Part shown: piece after piece, positions 41,719-51,270 of the stretch
Layout of the letters: each line of letters opens with the position of its first letter
How positions within the stretch are numbered: the stretch's first letter is position 1
Assembly (NCBI GenBank): GCA_045110335.1
Contig: JBGCGB010000015.1
Span: 1-64,000, forward strand
Direction: 5' to 3'
Length of the DNA: 64,000 bases
From: CALBPI01 sp045110335
GTDB lineage: Bacteria; Pseudomonadota; Gammaproteobacteria; Steroidobacterales; Woeseiaceae
Program-made: the position numbers and the translations under genes
The notes under the pieces: model-generated
The model's database searches: none
Seen by the model: only the letters and a program-made list of their open reading frames with translations
What the model was told of the DNA's origin: nothing

Positions 41719-42584
41719 ACACGGTGACGCAACGAAAGGCTTTGGGTTGGCAGGCAGTAAGCGCGATGCGACGCGATCGCTTGTTGAAGATATCGGCGAC
41801 CATTCTTTTGTTCATTGTTCTGCTGGTGATCATTGGTCCGTGGATCACACCGCACACGTATCACTCGATGGATACCGACAACATTTTGCTGGCACCGCAA
41901 TGGGCCGACTTTCGATGGTTTGGTACCGATGAACTGGGCCGGGATTTGTTTGCGCGTGTTTTACACGGCGGTCGGATCTCGCTGATGGTCGGTTTACTGT
42001 CAACGCTGGTTAGTCTTTTGGTGGGTGTGATTTACGGGGCGACGGCGGGCTACTTCGGCGGTCGTGTCGACAACATCATGATGCGGATTGTGGACGTCCT
42101 TTACGCATTGCCCTTTATGTTTTTTGTGATCTTGTTAATGGTGCTGTTCGGGCGCAATATTTTTCTGATCTTTGTCGCGATCGGTGCGGTCAACTGGCTG
42201 GATATGGCGCGTATTGTCAGAGGCCAGACCTTAACACTGCGCCGCCGCGAATATGTGGAGGCAGCCGAGATCATGGGTGTGCGTCGGTCGAGAATCATCT
42301 TGCGCCATATTGTGCCCAATCTGTTGGGAGTCGTTGTGGTTTACGCCACGCTGACGGTTCCTCAAGTCATCCTGATTGAGTCTTTCCTTAGTTTTCTCGG
42401 TTTAGGCGTTCAGGAACCGATGACCTCATGGGGTGCGCTCGTAGAACAAGGTGCGCCGCTGAAATCGGTAGCGCCCTGGGTGCTCGTTATTCCGGCCACG
42501 ATGTTGGCAGCATCATTGTTGTGTTTGAACTTTGTTGGTGACGGATTACGTGATGCGCTGGATCCGAAGGATGGTCATCGATGA
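41715..42584 (+). CDS. oppC: Oligopeptide ABC transporter permease OppC-type
   Basis: A 289-residue permease. A first helix (about 25-45) is followed by the OppC-specific periplasmic segment with WFGTDELGRDLFARVLHGGR, then the remaining five helices and the EAA loop (RREYVEAAEIMGVRRSRIILRHIVPN). GVQEPMTSWG near the C-terminus is typical of OppC/DppC. ATGA overlaps with both neighbours give tight translational coupling. Confidence 0.94.
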   Translation: MNTVTQRKALGWQAVSAMRRDRLLKISATILLFIVLLVIIGPWITPHTYHSMDTDNILLAPQWADFRWFGTDELGRDLFARVLHGGRISLMVGLLSTLVSLLVGVIYGATAGYFGGRVDNIMMRIVDVLYALPFMFFVILLMVLFGRNIFLIFVAIGAVNWLDMARIVRGQTLTLRRREYVEAAEIMGVRRSRIILRHIVPNLLGVVVVYATLTVPQVILIESFLSFLGLGVQEPMTSWGALVEQGAPLKSVAPWVLVIPATMLAASLLCLNFVGDGLRDALDPKDGHR

Positions 42585-44383
42585 GCTTGCTTTGCGTGGA
42601 CGATTTGCGCGTTCAGTTCCGTACGACCGACGGGCTGATTGAGGCAGTCAGGAATTTAAGCTTCAGGCTTGAGAAGGGTGAGTCGCTTGCTATCGTCGGT
42701 GAGTCCGGGTCCGGCAAAAGCCAATCGATGGCTGCTATTCTCGGGTTGCTGGCAGAAAACGGTGTCGCTTCCGGTAGCGTTCGGCTGGATGGAAAAGAGA
42801 TTCTAAACGCGAGTCCGAAGGCGCTGCGTAAGATTAGGGGACGTCGCATTTCCGTGGTGTTTCAGGACCCGATGACGGCATTGAACCCATACGTCACGAT
42901 TGGTAGCCAACTAAGTCGGGTGCTAATCGAACAGCGAGACATGGGCCGTGAAATGGCGACCGCGGAAGTTGCGCGAATGCTGGATGCGGTCCGGTTGCCT
43001 GCTGCGAAATCCCGATTGAACAGTTATCCGCATGAATTTTCTGGCGGTATGCGTCAACGTGTGTTGATCGCCGCTTCGTTGTTGTGTCGTCCCGACATTC
43101 TCATTGCCGATGAACCGACGACGGCACTGGATGTCACCGTTCAGGCTAGCATTCTCGACATGCTGCGCGACCTCCAGGAGTCTTTTAAGACAGCGTTGAT
43201 TTTGATCAGTCATGATCTGGCTGTGGTTGCAGGAACTTGCGATCGTTTGATTGTGATGGACCGGGGTGTGGCGATTGAGGATGGGTCGACGACCGAGGTG
43301 TTTGCGAATCCCCAAACGGCTTGTACGCAAGCACTGCTCGAAGCTGTTCCGCGCTTGGATACGCCGGTAAAGTCCCGGCCTCGGATCGATCGCGAAACCG
43401 CACCGCTGATGGAGGCTCTGGATCTGACGGTTCGATATCCGATGCCGAAACAGGGCTGGCGACGAAAGCGACACTTCTCAGCCGTGCGGCAAGTCAGTTT
43501 GCAAATTTTTCCGCGCGAGACAGTCGGTATTGTTGGCGAGTCAGGTTGTGGAAAATCATCATTGGCGCGGGCATTAGTGAACCGCGGTCGTGAGGCTGGT
43601 CAGATTAACTATCTCAACCGCGACTATTTGGCTTTACGCGGTGCTGATAAACGGCGTTCGCAACGCGACATTCAGTTTGTTTTTCAAGATCCATTGGGTA
43701 GTTTGAACCCAAGACTGACGATTGAACAAATCGTTGGCGAGCCTGCTGAGGTCCATCAATTAGTTGAATCGAAAGCTGCCTGCCGGGAACGGGTGGTTAA
43801 GATGTTGCAGCGTGTGGGTTTGGATGAAACGGCCTTGAATCGTTATCCGCATGAGTTTTCCGGCGGACAGTGCCAACGTATTGGTATTGCGCGTGCGCTG
43901 ATGACGCAACCCAGACTACTGGTTTGTGATGAAGCGCTCAGCGCATTGGATGTCACCGTTCAGGCCTCCATCCTCGATTTGTTGGCCGATTTACAACGCG
44001 AGCTTTCTTTGGGCATTGTTTTCATCGCGCACGATCTTGCTGTCGTACGCGCTGTTAGCGACACAGTGATGGTGATGTATCTCGGCCGGGTTGTTGAACA
44101 GGGTCCGGCTGAGCAAATCTATAAGTCGCCCGCGCATCCCTACACGCGTGCGTTACTCGATGCCGTACCCGTGCCCGACCCGGCGATTGAACGCCAGCGT
44201 GAATATTCGATAGATACACTGGATTTGCCTGCACCCTGGAACCAGCCCTCCGGTTGTGCCTATCGCAGTCGTTGTCCGCTAGCGACCGACCAATGCCAGC
44301 AACAACGGCCCGTTTTGGAGATAACGGCGAATCATGAAAATCATCGCGTGGCTTGTTTCAATGCCATACCGAACACCGAGTAA
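42581..44383 (+). CDS. Oligopeptide ABC transporter ATPase, fused OppD-OppF type
   Basis: A 600-residue protein with two complete ATPase domains. First: Walker A GESGSGKSQ, signature FSGGMRQR, Walker B ILIADEPTTALDV. Second: Walker A GESGCGKSS, signature FSGGQCQR, Walker B LLVCDEALSALDV. The C-terminal oligopeptide/dipeptide transporter motif with CAYRSRCPLATDQC follows. The fusion replaces the usual separate OppD and OppF. With the preceding three genes it forms a complete importer. Confidence 0.94.
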   Translation: MSLLCVDDLRVQFRTTDGLIEAVRNLSFRLEKGESLAIVGESGSGKSQSMAAILGLLAENGVASGSVRLDGKEILNASPKALRKIRGRRISVVFQDPMTALNPYVTIGSQLSRVLIEQRDMGREMATAEVARMLDAVRLPAAKSRLNSYPHEFSGGMRQRVLIAASLLCRPDILIADEPTTALDVTVQASILDMLRDLQESFKTALILISHDLAVVAGTCDRLIVMDRGVAIEDGSTTEVFANPQTACTQALLEAVPRLDTPVKSRPRIDRETAPLMEALDLTVRYPMPKQGWRRKRHFSAVRQVSLQIFPRETVGIVGESGCGKSSLARALVNRGREAGQINYLNRDYLALRGADKRRSQRDIQFVFQDPLGSLNPRLTIEQIVGEPAEVHQLVESKAACRERVVKMLQRVGLDETALNRYPHEFSGGQCQRIGIARALMTQPRLLVCDEALSALDVTVQASILDLLADLQRELSLGIVFIAHDLAVVRAVSDTVMVMYLGRVVEQGPAEQIYKSPAHPYTRALLDAVPVPDPAIERQREYSIDTLDLPAPWNQPSGCAYRSRCPLATDQCQQQRPVLEITANHENHRVACFNAIPNTE

Positions 44384-44394
44384 GAAATCGCCAA

Positions 44395-45612
44395 TTAGCG
44401 ACTGGCGGGCATAAGCGGCATCGGTAGGCCGTTGACATTCAACATGCCGCGCGCATAGCTCATTTCTGTTTGGTAACGATCTTTGTCGGCATTTTTTTCA
44501 AGCATGCCCATGCCACGAATCGTGCTCATAAAGGGACTGTTCAGCGCCATGTTTTCGACGCGCTCAACTGGCGCCGAAAATTGCAGTCGACCCGTGGCCT
44601 TCTGTCCCAGGTCATTGATGAACGTATCGATATTGATCGACTTAACGATGGGCTCTGGTGCTACGTCTATGTGCAGATCACTATCGGTTTGTCCCTCAGC
44701 CGTTATCATTGCCTGAGTCCAGTCGATCGTCGGCGATGTTGTTGTCAACGTGTAAAGCGTGTCGAGATGTCTTGCGCCGATGGCTCGCCAATCGACGGGT
44801 TGTGTCGAGTTCTGCACACTTTCAATCATGCGCTCAAGACCCGGCATCGCTATTCCGGCCAGGCGGTCAATCTCAAGGTTGCCATCAAAACGTCTTGTCG
44901 CGTTGTCCTCGAACGTGACGTCATAATCGATATCGGTATTGATGAGCGTATCGTTAATGGTGACGATAGTTTCTATCTGGGCATCGCGGATTTCTAACGC
45001 CGGCGTACTTGCTGCATTCGTTGGTGCGATAGAGATGGCACTCGCCGAAAAACTGCCCTCAAACTGTTTTTGACCGGACTTAGCCGCGAGGCGACCCGTT
45101 ACCGGTGCCCAGTCCAATGTGAGCCCGTTATTGAGTAGTTGGGCTTTCGCCAATTCCCAGTCAACGGATAAGCCGCCGCCAAAGCCGACATGTAATTGGG
45201 TCGCTAGCGGTAAACTGACTGGATCGCCATCGCCAGTATCGAGAAAAAACAGGCTGCTCACTCTGACAACGGCGGGCCTAAAAACTCCGACCAGCGGGCC
45301 ATGAGAAATCTGGCTGGCAACAATGATGGCCGGTTGATCCCCAAACTCACCGAATGCACCCAACAGTTCCCGAACACCTGCTGGCGCCTCTTCGGTAATC
45401 AAGATCCGATATTGGCTAGCGGCCCCAAACCAGCCGCGTTCATAGTCTTTACTGACGATCTCGGCCCAAGGGGGCATGGCGTTTTCCAGGGTTGCGTGCT
45501 GTTCGGTCGCTGCGCGCTCCAGGAAGTGCCCGATGATGGCAGGGCCGCCAAGCGCGATGATAATCAGCAGAGTGGAAACGAAAAGCAGTGTTTTACGCAT
45601 AAGTTTGGCCAT
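44395..45612 (-). CDS. DUF945 (YdgA-like) envelope protein
   Basis: About 405 residues from ATG 45610-45612 (MAKLMRKTLLF); ATG 45598-45600 is also possible, and an upstream open stretch to 45678 has no support. A single N-terminal membrane helix is followed by a long periplasmic region. The segment WAEIVSKDYERGWFGAASQY and the strand HGPLVGVFRPAVVRV match the DUF945/YdgA family (motif Y-x-R-G-W/L-F/L-x-S). The function of the family is not established. Convergent with the peptide importer operon. Confidence 0.85.
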   Translation of the reverse strand: MAKLMRKTLLFVSTLLIIIALGGPAIIGHFLERAATEQHATLENAMPPWAEIVSKDYERGWFGAASQYRILITEEAPAGVRELLGAFGEFGDQPAIIVASQISHGPLVGVFRPAVVRVSSLFFLDTGDGDPVSLPLATQLHVGFGGGLSVDWELAKAQLLNNGLTLDWAPVTGRLAAKSGQKQFEGSFSASAISIAPTNAASTPALEIRDAQIETIVTINDTLINTDIDYDVTFEDNATRRFDGNLEIDRLAGIAMPGLERMIESVQNSTQPVDWRAIGARHLDTLYTLTTTSPTIDWTQAMITAEGQTDSDLHIDVAPEPIVKSINIDTFINDLGQKATGRLQFSAPVERVENMALNSPFMSTIRGMGMLEKNADKDRYQTEMSYARGMLNVNGLPMPLMPASR

Positions 45613-45799
45613 GGGATGTTTGCGTGCAATGTACGTGACTGTTGCGTTTAGGTCTAACCCGGATGCGTTCTGAAGCAAAGGCTGTGACAGCGTTCTGGAA
45701 ATCAGTGCGATGAACCACTAACATACGCGCTAATTCGGGTGGTGCTGCAAGGCACCGGAATCACGCCAGTTTTAAGCGTGACACAATGCGGACAACATC

Positions 45800-46456
45800 A
45801 TGACAAAATTCCTTAAGCCAGCTCGCTGGACTCAACTTCTGGCTGTCGCCGTCATTTCGCTGGGCGCGAATCATACGGCCAGCGCCGAAGGCGATGCAGA
45901 AGCCGGAGAAGTGCTTGCCTACACCTGCCTGGGTTGCCACGGTATCCAAGGCTATCGCAACCCGTATCCTTCTTACCGGGTGCCGAAGCTCGGTGGCCAG
46001 CATGCCGCTTATCTGACGCTGGCGCTTAAGGCTTACCGCTCCGGTGAGCGTTCACATGCAACGATGCAGGCGCAGGCAGCGTCGCTGTCTGATGAAGATA
46101 TTGCGGATATTTCGGCATTCTTCGCGAGCTACGGTGAGCCGAAAGATGCACCGGTTGTCACGTCATCGGTTAAAGCGGGCAAGGAAAAATCACAGACATG
46201 TGTGGCTTGCCACGGCGAACGTGGCATCAGTGTGAATTCGATCTGGCCCAACCTGGCCGGCCAACATGAAGACTATTTAGCCAATGCGCTGACGCAATAC
46301 CAGTTGGCCAATGCGGACGAAAGTAACGGCGAATACGTTCGTAAAAACGGCGTAATGGCCGGGCTAGCGGCCGCGTTGTCCGAAGAAGATATCGAAGACT
46401 TGGCCGCGTACTTCGCAGCGCAGGAAGGGCTCTTTACGCCTAAGATGAAGGACTGA
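45800..46456 (+). CDS. Dihaem cytochrome c4-type protein
   Basis: A 218-residue exported c-type cytochrome with a signal peptide (ends near TASAE). Two CxxCH haem sites, CLGCH (about residue 44) and CVACH (about residue 134), lie in two homologous halves, each followed by a downstream Met (AQAASLSDEDIADISAFFAS in the first half). Predicted distal ligands are in TMQAQAA and VMAGLAA. The two-haem arrangement and length match cytochrome c4, an electron donor to terminal oxidases. It sits alone between DUF945 and photolyase genes. Confidence 0.92.
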   Translation: MTKFLKPARWTQLLAVAVISLGANHTASAEGDAEAGEVLAYTCLGCHGIQGYRNPYPSYRVPKLGGQHAAYLTLALKAYRSGERSHATMQAQAASLSDEDIADISAFFASYGEPKDAPVVTSSVKAGKEKSQTCVACHGERGISVNSIWPNLAGQHEDYLANALTQYQLANADESNGEYVRKNGVMAGLAAALSEEDIEDLAAYFAAQEGLFTPKMKD

Positions 46457-46460
46457 TCGC

Positions 46461-47996
46461 CTAGCGCGTTCGGCAGGCCTTGGCGCGATCCGAGATCGCG
46501 TTGAGGTGCGCATCATCCCAGCGATCAAGGTTCTTCAACACCATGTTCATGCGTGGCGATGTGCCGAGAGATTGTCGGTGCTTGCGCAAGAAGTCCCAAT
46601 ACAAGGCATTGAACGGACAAGCATCTTCGCTGGTACGTTCTTTGACGTTGAATCGGCAATCCGTGCAGTAATTGCTCATCCTATTGATATAGGCGCCGCT
46701 TGCCACATAGGGTTTGCTACCGACGACCCCACCATCTGCATGTAGCGCCATGCCGAGGGTGTTCGGCAATTCAACCCACTCAATGGCATCGACATAGATG
46801 CCCAGATACCAGTCGCAGACGGCCTGCGGGTTGAGTTCGGCGAGTGTCGCGTAGTTGCCTATTACCATCAATCGCTGAATGTGATGCGCATAGCCGTTTT
46901 CCAGCGTGTCACCTATCGCTTGCCGCAGGCAGTTCATATCGGTGTCTGCTGACCAGAACCATTCGGGTAACGGGTTTTGGTGATTGAAGTGATTGCGGGA
47001 TCCGTAGTCGGGGCCCTCTAGCCAGTAAACGCCGCGAATAAATTCCCGCCAGCCGATGATCTGGCGCACAAAGCCCTCGACGGCGGCGATCGGTAAGGCG
47101 TCGCTGTCATCATTGAACGCGCGCATGACCGTGTCGACAACTTCTTTCGGGTGCAACAGCTTTAAGTTGATTGAAGAAGAGATCAGCGCATGAAAGAGAA
47201 ACGGCTCGGACTGCCACATCGCATCCTGATAACGACCATAGTGGGGCATGCGTTCGGTGATGAAACGGTCTAGCGCAACGAGTGCATCTTTCCGGGTTAC
47301 CGGCCAGAAAAAATTATCAGTGTTGCCCGGGTGATCAGGAAACTGCTGATTGACGGATTGAATAACCGCCTGCGTGATTTCGTCAGGCTCAAATCTGGGG
47401 ATATCCGGTAGGTCCTTGGGACCAGCCTTCGGAAACGATTTTCGATTTTCCTTATCGAAATTCCATGCACCACCTGTCGGTTGATCGCCATCCATCAAGA
47501 TGTCGAGTTGCTTGCGTTGTTCCCGATAGAAATATTCCATCGTTAATTGTTTTCGTCCTTTCGCCCAGTCCTCGAAAGCCCCATGTGTGACCAGGAAGTG
47601 CGTATCTTCAAACCAGCGCAAAGTGATTGATTTTGCATTCGCGAAATTCTGCAGCGCAGTCTTTAGACGCCACTCGCCAGGTTCTACGCAGTAGATTGAA
47701 GATGTCGGGAAAGTGTCGAGTGCTGCATTGACGCCATCGGTGATCGAGTTGATTCGCTCGTCCAACTCGATGTAGTGAACGCGCCAGCCCTGTTTTTTCA
47801 ATGCGGATGCATAGTGTCGCATCGCCGACAGAAAAACAGTCGTTCGGTGCTTATGGCTTTGCACATGCGAGCCTTCTTGGAGACATTCGACCATGACAAC
47901 GACATCTTGCTCAGGGTCCCCTGCGCTTATCGCGGCAGATTCGGCATCTAATTGATCACCCAAAACAACAATCAAATGTCTTACCGTTTTGCTCAT
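46461..47996 (-). CDS. Iron-sulfur photolyase/cryptochrome-related protein
   Basis: A 511-residue protein of the FeS-BCP group, related to Agrobacterium PhrB, a (6-4) photolyase. The N-terminus HLIVVLGDQLD is the family start. The four cluster cysteines are recognisable: one in TDMNCLRQA, then CTDC and a Cys in DACPFN. Spacings of 88, 3 and 13 residues are the same as for Cys350, 438, 441 and 454 of PhrB. The QRLMVIGNYATLAELNP segment belongs to the FAD domain. It probably repairs UV damage using blue light. Divergent from the MBL-fold gene. Confidence 0.93.
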   Translation of the reverse strand: MSKTVRHLIVVLGDQLDAESAAISAGDPEQDVVVMVECLQEGSHVQSHKHRTTVFLSAMRHYASALKKQGWRVHYIELDERINSITDGVNAALDTFPTSSIYCVEPGEWRLKTALQNFANAKSITLRWFEDTHFLVTHGAFEDWAKGRKQLTMEYFYREQRKQLDILMDGDQPTGGAWNFDKENRKSFPKAGPKDLPDIPRFEPDEITQAVIQSVNQQFPDHPGNTDNFFWPVTRKDALVALDRFITERMPHYGRYQDAMWQSEPFLFHALISSSINLKLLHPKEVVDTVMRAFNDDSDALPIAAVEGFVRQIIGWREFIRGVYWLEGPDYGSRNHFNHQNPLPEWFWSADTDMNCLRQAIGDTLENGYAHHIQRLMVIGNYATLAELNPQAVCDWYLGIYVDAIEWVELPNTLGMALHADGGVVGSKPYVASGAYINRMSNYCTDCRFNVKERTSEDACPFNALYWDFLRKHRQSLGTSPRMNMVLKNLDRWDDAHLNAISDRAKACRTR

Positions 47997-48070
47997 CTAA
48001 TGGTTCTCCCGAACTCGACAGTGGTTGGTCAATGTTTCACACTCACGCGTAACGATTGATCCAGTGATAA

Positions 48071-49057
48071 ATGATGACACAAACCAATAATCCTGCCGCT
48101 CGAATTGACGACTGCGGACATGGAATTTTCGCCGTCGACACGCAATACGTTCGACCTATGCTAGACGCGAGTCATGTTCTTCAGTCAGACGGAGAAGCCG
48201 CTTTCGTTGATACGGGCGTTAACAGTGGTGTGGCGGGACTGCTCGAGGCACTAGCCACTCTAAAGATTTCAACAGCAGATGTACGTTGGGTGTTCCTAAC
48301 GCACATTCATTTGGATCACGCAGGAGGCGCTGGTGCGTTGATGCAGTCTTTGCCCAATGCCACGGCAGTGATACATCCGCGTGGTGCCCGCCATATGGTT
48401 AACCCGCGACGATTAATTGCTGGCGCAAAAGCGGTCTATGGCGAAGATCCTTTCAATGCGATGTACGGCAAAATTCAACCGATCGATGAAGACCGCATTC
48501 ATGTGCCGGAGGATGGAGAAACGATCATGTTGGGCAACAGCCCGCTGCATGTGCTGTTTACCGAGGGGCATGCGAAGCATCATTACTGTTTGCATCACGA
48601 GCAAGCCAACGCGATCTTCACTGGTGACAGCTTCGGTGTGTCATATCGCATCTTTGACACCGTAAACGGCGCTTTTTGCTTCCCGACGACGACGCCCGTG
48701 CATTTTGATCCCGAAGCGGCGCATCAGTCTATTGATCGCTTGATCGCCACGGGCGCCCAATTTGCACTGTTGACCCACTATAGTCGCGTTGACGACCTAC
48801 CGCGGCTGGCGGCGCAGCTCCACAAGGATATTGATGCCTTTGTTGCGATCGCGCGTCGGCTACGTGATCACGGTGAGCGGGCGCGCATGATGCGGGATGC
48901 AATGATGGAATACTTGCTGTCGCGACTGGATGCGCATGGCGTTCAGATTGACCGGGAACACCGGCATTTGTGGCTCACAATGGATGTGGATCTAAATGTG
49001 CAGGGGCTTGAACATTGGCTAGACCACAGTGATCGCGCGGCTTCAGCGCAACAGTGA
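48071..49057 (+). CDS. MBL-fold metallo-hydrolase
   Basis: A 328-residue metallo-beta-lactamase-fold protein. The metal-binding motif is THIHLDHAGG (residues 77-86), with further ligands in TEGHAKHHYCLHH and TGDSFGVSY, and a late His in LLTHYS. The C-terminal extension is helical (IDAFVAIARRLRDHGERA). The family includes glyoxalase II-like and thioesterase-like enzymes; the substrate cannot be assigned. Divergent from the photolyase gene with 74 bases between starts. The second Met is an alternative start. Confidence 0.88.
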   Translation: MMTQTNNPAARIDDCGHGIFAVDTQYVRPMLDASHVLQSDGEAAFVDTGVNSGVAGLLEALATLKISTADVRWVFLTHIHLDHAGGAGALMQSLPNATAVIHPRGARHMVNPRRLIAGAKAVYGEDPFNAMYGKIQPIDEDRIHVPEDGETIMLGNSPLHVLFTEGHAKHHYCLHHEQANAIFTGDSFGVSYRIFDTVNGAFCFPTTTPVHFDPEAAHQSIDRLIATGAQFALLTHYSRVDDLPRLAAQLHKDIDAFVAIARRLRDHGERARMMRDAMMEYLLSRLDAHGVQIDREHRHLWLTMDVDLNVQGLEHWLDHSDRAASAQQ

Positions 49058-49233
49058 AAGTTGGCCGAATGCCGCATAAAACGGCCTGTAATCTCGTTGT
49101 AACATTGACCAACGTACCAAAAAAACAACAAAATATGGTTGTCCCGCGACGTTCAAAGCCTCACAATACGCGCTTTCGCAGTAGCGCTCTGTAGCGTGCT
49201 GCCACCTCGGTAGCCTTAATGGGAGATATTAAA

Positions 49234-50493
49234 ATGCCGACTGGAATGATTAAACGCGCTGGGATTGCGCTTGTGGCACTTGCGTTTGCTGCGCCTGCGA
49301 TAGCGGGTGACGGTGAAGGTCAGGTTTACGTCACACCGTCTTGGATCCTCGTAGACGACGATAAAGACCGCGACGTCGAAGACAGCAATGGTATTGAAGT
49401 TGCCGTTGGTTATGCCTACACGGATCGTTGGAACATCGAAGCATTCGCGAACTCAACCAACTACAGCGCGTTGGGCACAGCGAATGAACAAGACCACCTG
49501 GAGCTTGGCTTCAATGGTTTGGCGGTTTTCAATCGTGAGTCGATGGTTTCACCTTACCTGCTCGCGGGTATCAGTAACCTGAGCAAAGACTTTGCGAATG
49601 GCGCGGACGACAATGTCGTCAACGGTAGTGTTGGTGCTGGTGTTTTCTTGAGCACGAACGATCGCTTCGCTTTCCGTCTTCAGTATCGCCATCGCGCAGA
49701 GCTCGGCAGCACGGAATTCAAAGACAACATCTACAGCATTGGTTTGCAGTTCGCTTTCGGCGATCCGAAGTCCAAGATTGTTGATACCGACGGCGACGGC
49801 GTTGCAGACATGGCAGATCGCTGCCCGAACACACCCGCTGGAATCACGGTTGATTCAACCGGCTGTGAAGTGGATTCTGACGGCGACGGTGTTGTCGACA
49901 GCATGGACCAGTGCCCAAGCACACCGCGCGGCGATCGCGTAGATGCGAAAGGCTGCACCATTGTTCTCGATGGCGACAATGACGGCGTCGCTGATGGCGT
50001 TGACCAGTGCCCTCGTTCACCAGCCGGCGTCACTGTTGATGCACGTGGTTGTGAGATCGATAGCGACGGCGATAGCGTTGTAGACAGCCAGGATGATTGC
50101 CCGAACACGACCAAAGGTGTTCGCGTTGACGTTCGTGGTTGTGAGATCAAGGACATCATCGAGCTTCGTGGCGTGAACTTCGAATCCAATTCGGATCGAT
50201 TGTTGCCGACAGCAGCCGAGCGACTGGATCGTGCGGCAGCGACACTGCGTAAGAACGACGACCTCGTGGTTGAAGTTGCCGGCCATACCGATAGCGATGG
50301 CGCAGCGGCTTACAACGAATCACTGTCAGAGCGTCGTGCTCGTGCGGTTCGTAACTACCTCGTGAACGCTGGCGCAACGGCGGCTAACCTTTCTGTGAAA
50401 GGTTACGGAGAAGCAAACCCGATTGCTGACAACGGATCAGCCCAGGGTAAAGCGGCTAACCGTCGTGTTGAACTACGGATTCAGAATCAGTAG
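49234..50493 (+). CDS. OmpA-family outer membrane protein with four TSP3-like repeats
   Basis: About 419 residues. The start ATG 49234 has GGGAGAT about seven bases upstream; a Met at 49219 is less likely. The signal peptide ends near AIAGDGE. An eight-stranded beta-barrel-like region (about 30-190) is followed by four Asp-rich, Cys-containing calcium-binding repeats of the type DxDGDGVxDxxDxCPxTP (about 190-310), and a peptidoglycan-binding OmpA C-domain with the GHTDSDG and RAxAVRNYLxxxGA motifs. It should link outer membrane and cell wall. Followed by a strong terminator. Confidence 0.93.
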   Translation: MPTGMIKRAGIALVALAFAAPAIAGDGEGQVYVTPSWILVDDDKDRDVEDSNGIEVAVGYAYTDRWNIEAFANSTNYSALGTANEQDHLELGFNGLAVFNRESMVSPYLLAGISNLSKDFANGADDNVVNGSVGAGVFLSTNDRFAFRLQYRHRAELGSTEFKDNIYSIGLQFAFGDPKSKIVDTDGDGVADMADRCPNTPAGITVDSTGCEVDSDGDGVVDSMDQCPSTPRGDRVDAKGCTIVLDGDNDGVADGVDQCPRSPAGVTVDARGCEIDSDGDSVVDSQDDCPNTTKGVRVDVRGCEIKDIIELRGVNFESNSDRLLPTAAERLDRAAATLRKNDDLVVEVAGHTDSDGAAAYNESLSERRARAVRNYLVNAGATAANLSVKGYGEANPIADNGSAQGKAANRRVELRIQNQ

Positions 50494-50511
50494 TTAATAC
50501 CGCCTAAGACG

Positions 50512-50548
50512 AAGCCCCGGTGTGTTTTTACACACCGGGGCTTTTTTT
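50512..50548 (+). terminator. Intrinsic terminator after the OmpA-family gene
   Basis: A perfect GC-rich stem (AAGCCCCGGTGTG paired with CACACCGGGGCTT), a six-base loop, then a run of Ts to 50548. It directly follows the OmpA stop by about 20 bases and isolates it from rsmG. Confidence 0.93.
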
Positions 50549-50567
50549 CGCGCGAATAAAGCGGCTC

Positions 50568-50576
50568 TGCTATAGT
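50568..50576 (+). promoter_or_regulatory. Extended -10 promoter for rsmG-parA-parB
   Basis: TGCTATAGT is an extended -10 element, 31 bases before the rsmG ATG and just beyond the terminator. No good -35 is seen, which this class tolerates. Confidence 0.42.
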
Positions 50577-50606
50577 CCCGCGCCCGCTGACATCGATACG
50601 GAAGCC

Positions 50607-51251
50607 ATGGATTTCGACGCCAATATCGAACAGGATTTAAGAGCAGGCTTGAAAGGTCTGGGCTTGTCTTTGTCCGATGAAACGGTGAGCCAATTCTTAC
50701 AGTTGATTGAAATGCTGGCTAAATGGAATCGGGCGTATAACCTGACGGCTATCACCGAGCCTGCTGCGGTGATCCGGAAACACTTTTTGGATAGTCTGTC
50801 GATTCATGATCGACTTCAGGGCCCGACGATGCTTGACGTGGGCACCGGCGGCGGCTTTCCGGGATTACCGCTCGCGATGATCCGGCCAGATCTGACGTTC
50901 ACTCTGCTGGATAGTCACGCCAAGAAATTGCGCTTTATCGATCATGTTGCGGCAACCTTTAACTTACATAATGTCACGACGGTCCATGCGCGCGTGGAGG
51001 CATTCACGCCAGCGCAACGGTTTGACACGATTACGAGCCGGGCATTTTCCAGTGTCAGCCGCTTTGCCGGTTGGATAGACCACCTTTTAGGCGATGAAGG
51101 CGTCGCTTTGGCGATGAAGGGACGTCTGGAGCAGGACGATCATGCTGCTTTGGGCGCGCAATGGCAGGTAGAGGTGTGCCCGCTAGTGGTACCCTTACTG
51201 ACCGACGAGCGCCACGTCATTGAGTTACGTAGGCAGTCGGTGAGCAAATAA
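50607..51251 (+). CDS. rsmG: 16S rRNA (guanine(527)-N7)-methyltransferase RsmG
   Basis: A 214-residue methyltransferase (E. coli GidB 207). The start ATG 50607 (MDFDANIEQDL) has GGAAG upstream; an upstream frame to 50520 would include the terminator. Landmarks: WNRAYNLTAI, KHFLDSLSIH, the SAM loop LDVGTGGGFPGLPLA, LLDSHAKKLRFI and ITSRAFSSV. It heads the rsmG-parA-parB group. The usual partner mnmG is not adjacent, being 11 kb upstream. Confidence 0.96.
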   Translation: MDFDANIEQDLRAGLKGLGLSLSDETVSQFLQLIEMLAKWNRAYNLTAITEPAAVIRKHFLDSLSIHDRLQGPTMLDVGTGGGFPGLPLAMIRPDLTFTLLDSHAKKLRFIDHVAATFNLHNVTTVHARVEAFTPAQRFDTITSRAFSSVSRFAGWIDHLLGDEGVALAMKGRLEQDDHAALGAQWQVEVCPLVVPLLTDERHVIELRRQSVSK

Positions 51252-51270
51252 TGATTAATCGGAGTCCACA

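Noticed and set aside
49780..50160. Tandem DNA repeat or CRISPR-like array
   Set aside because: The periodicity comes from four Asp-rich TSP3-like protein repeats in the OmpA-family gene; the DNA repeats are imperfect and there are no spacers.
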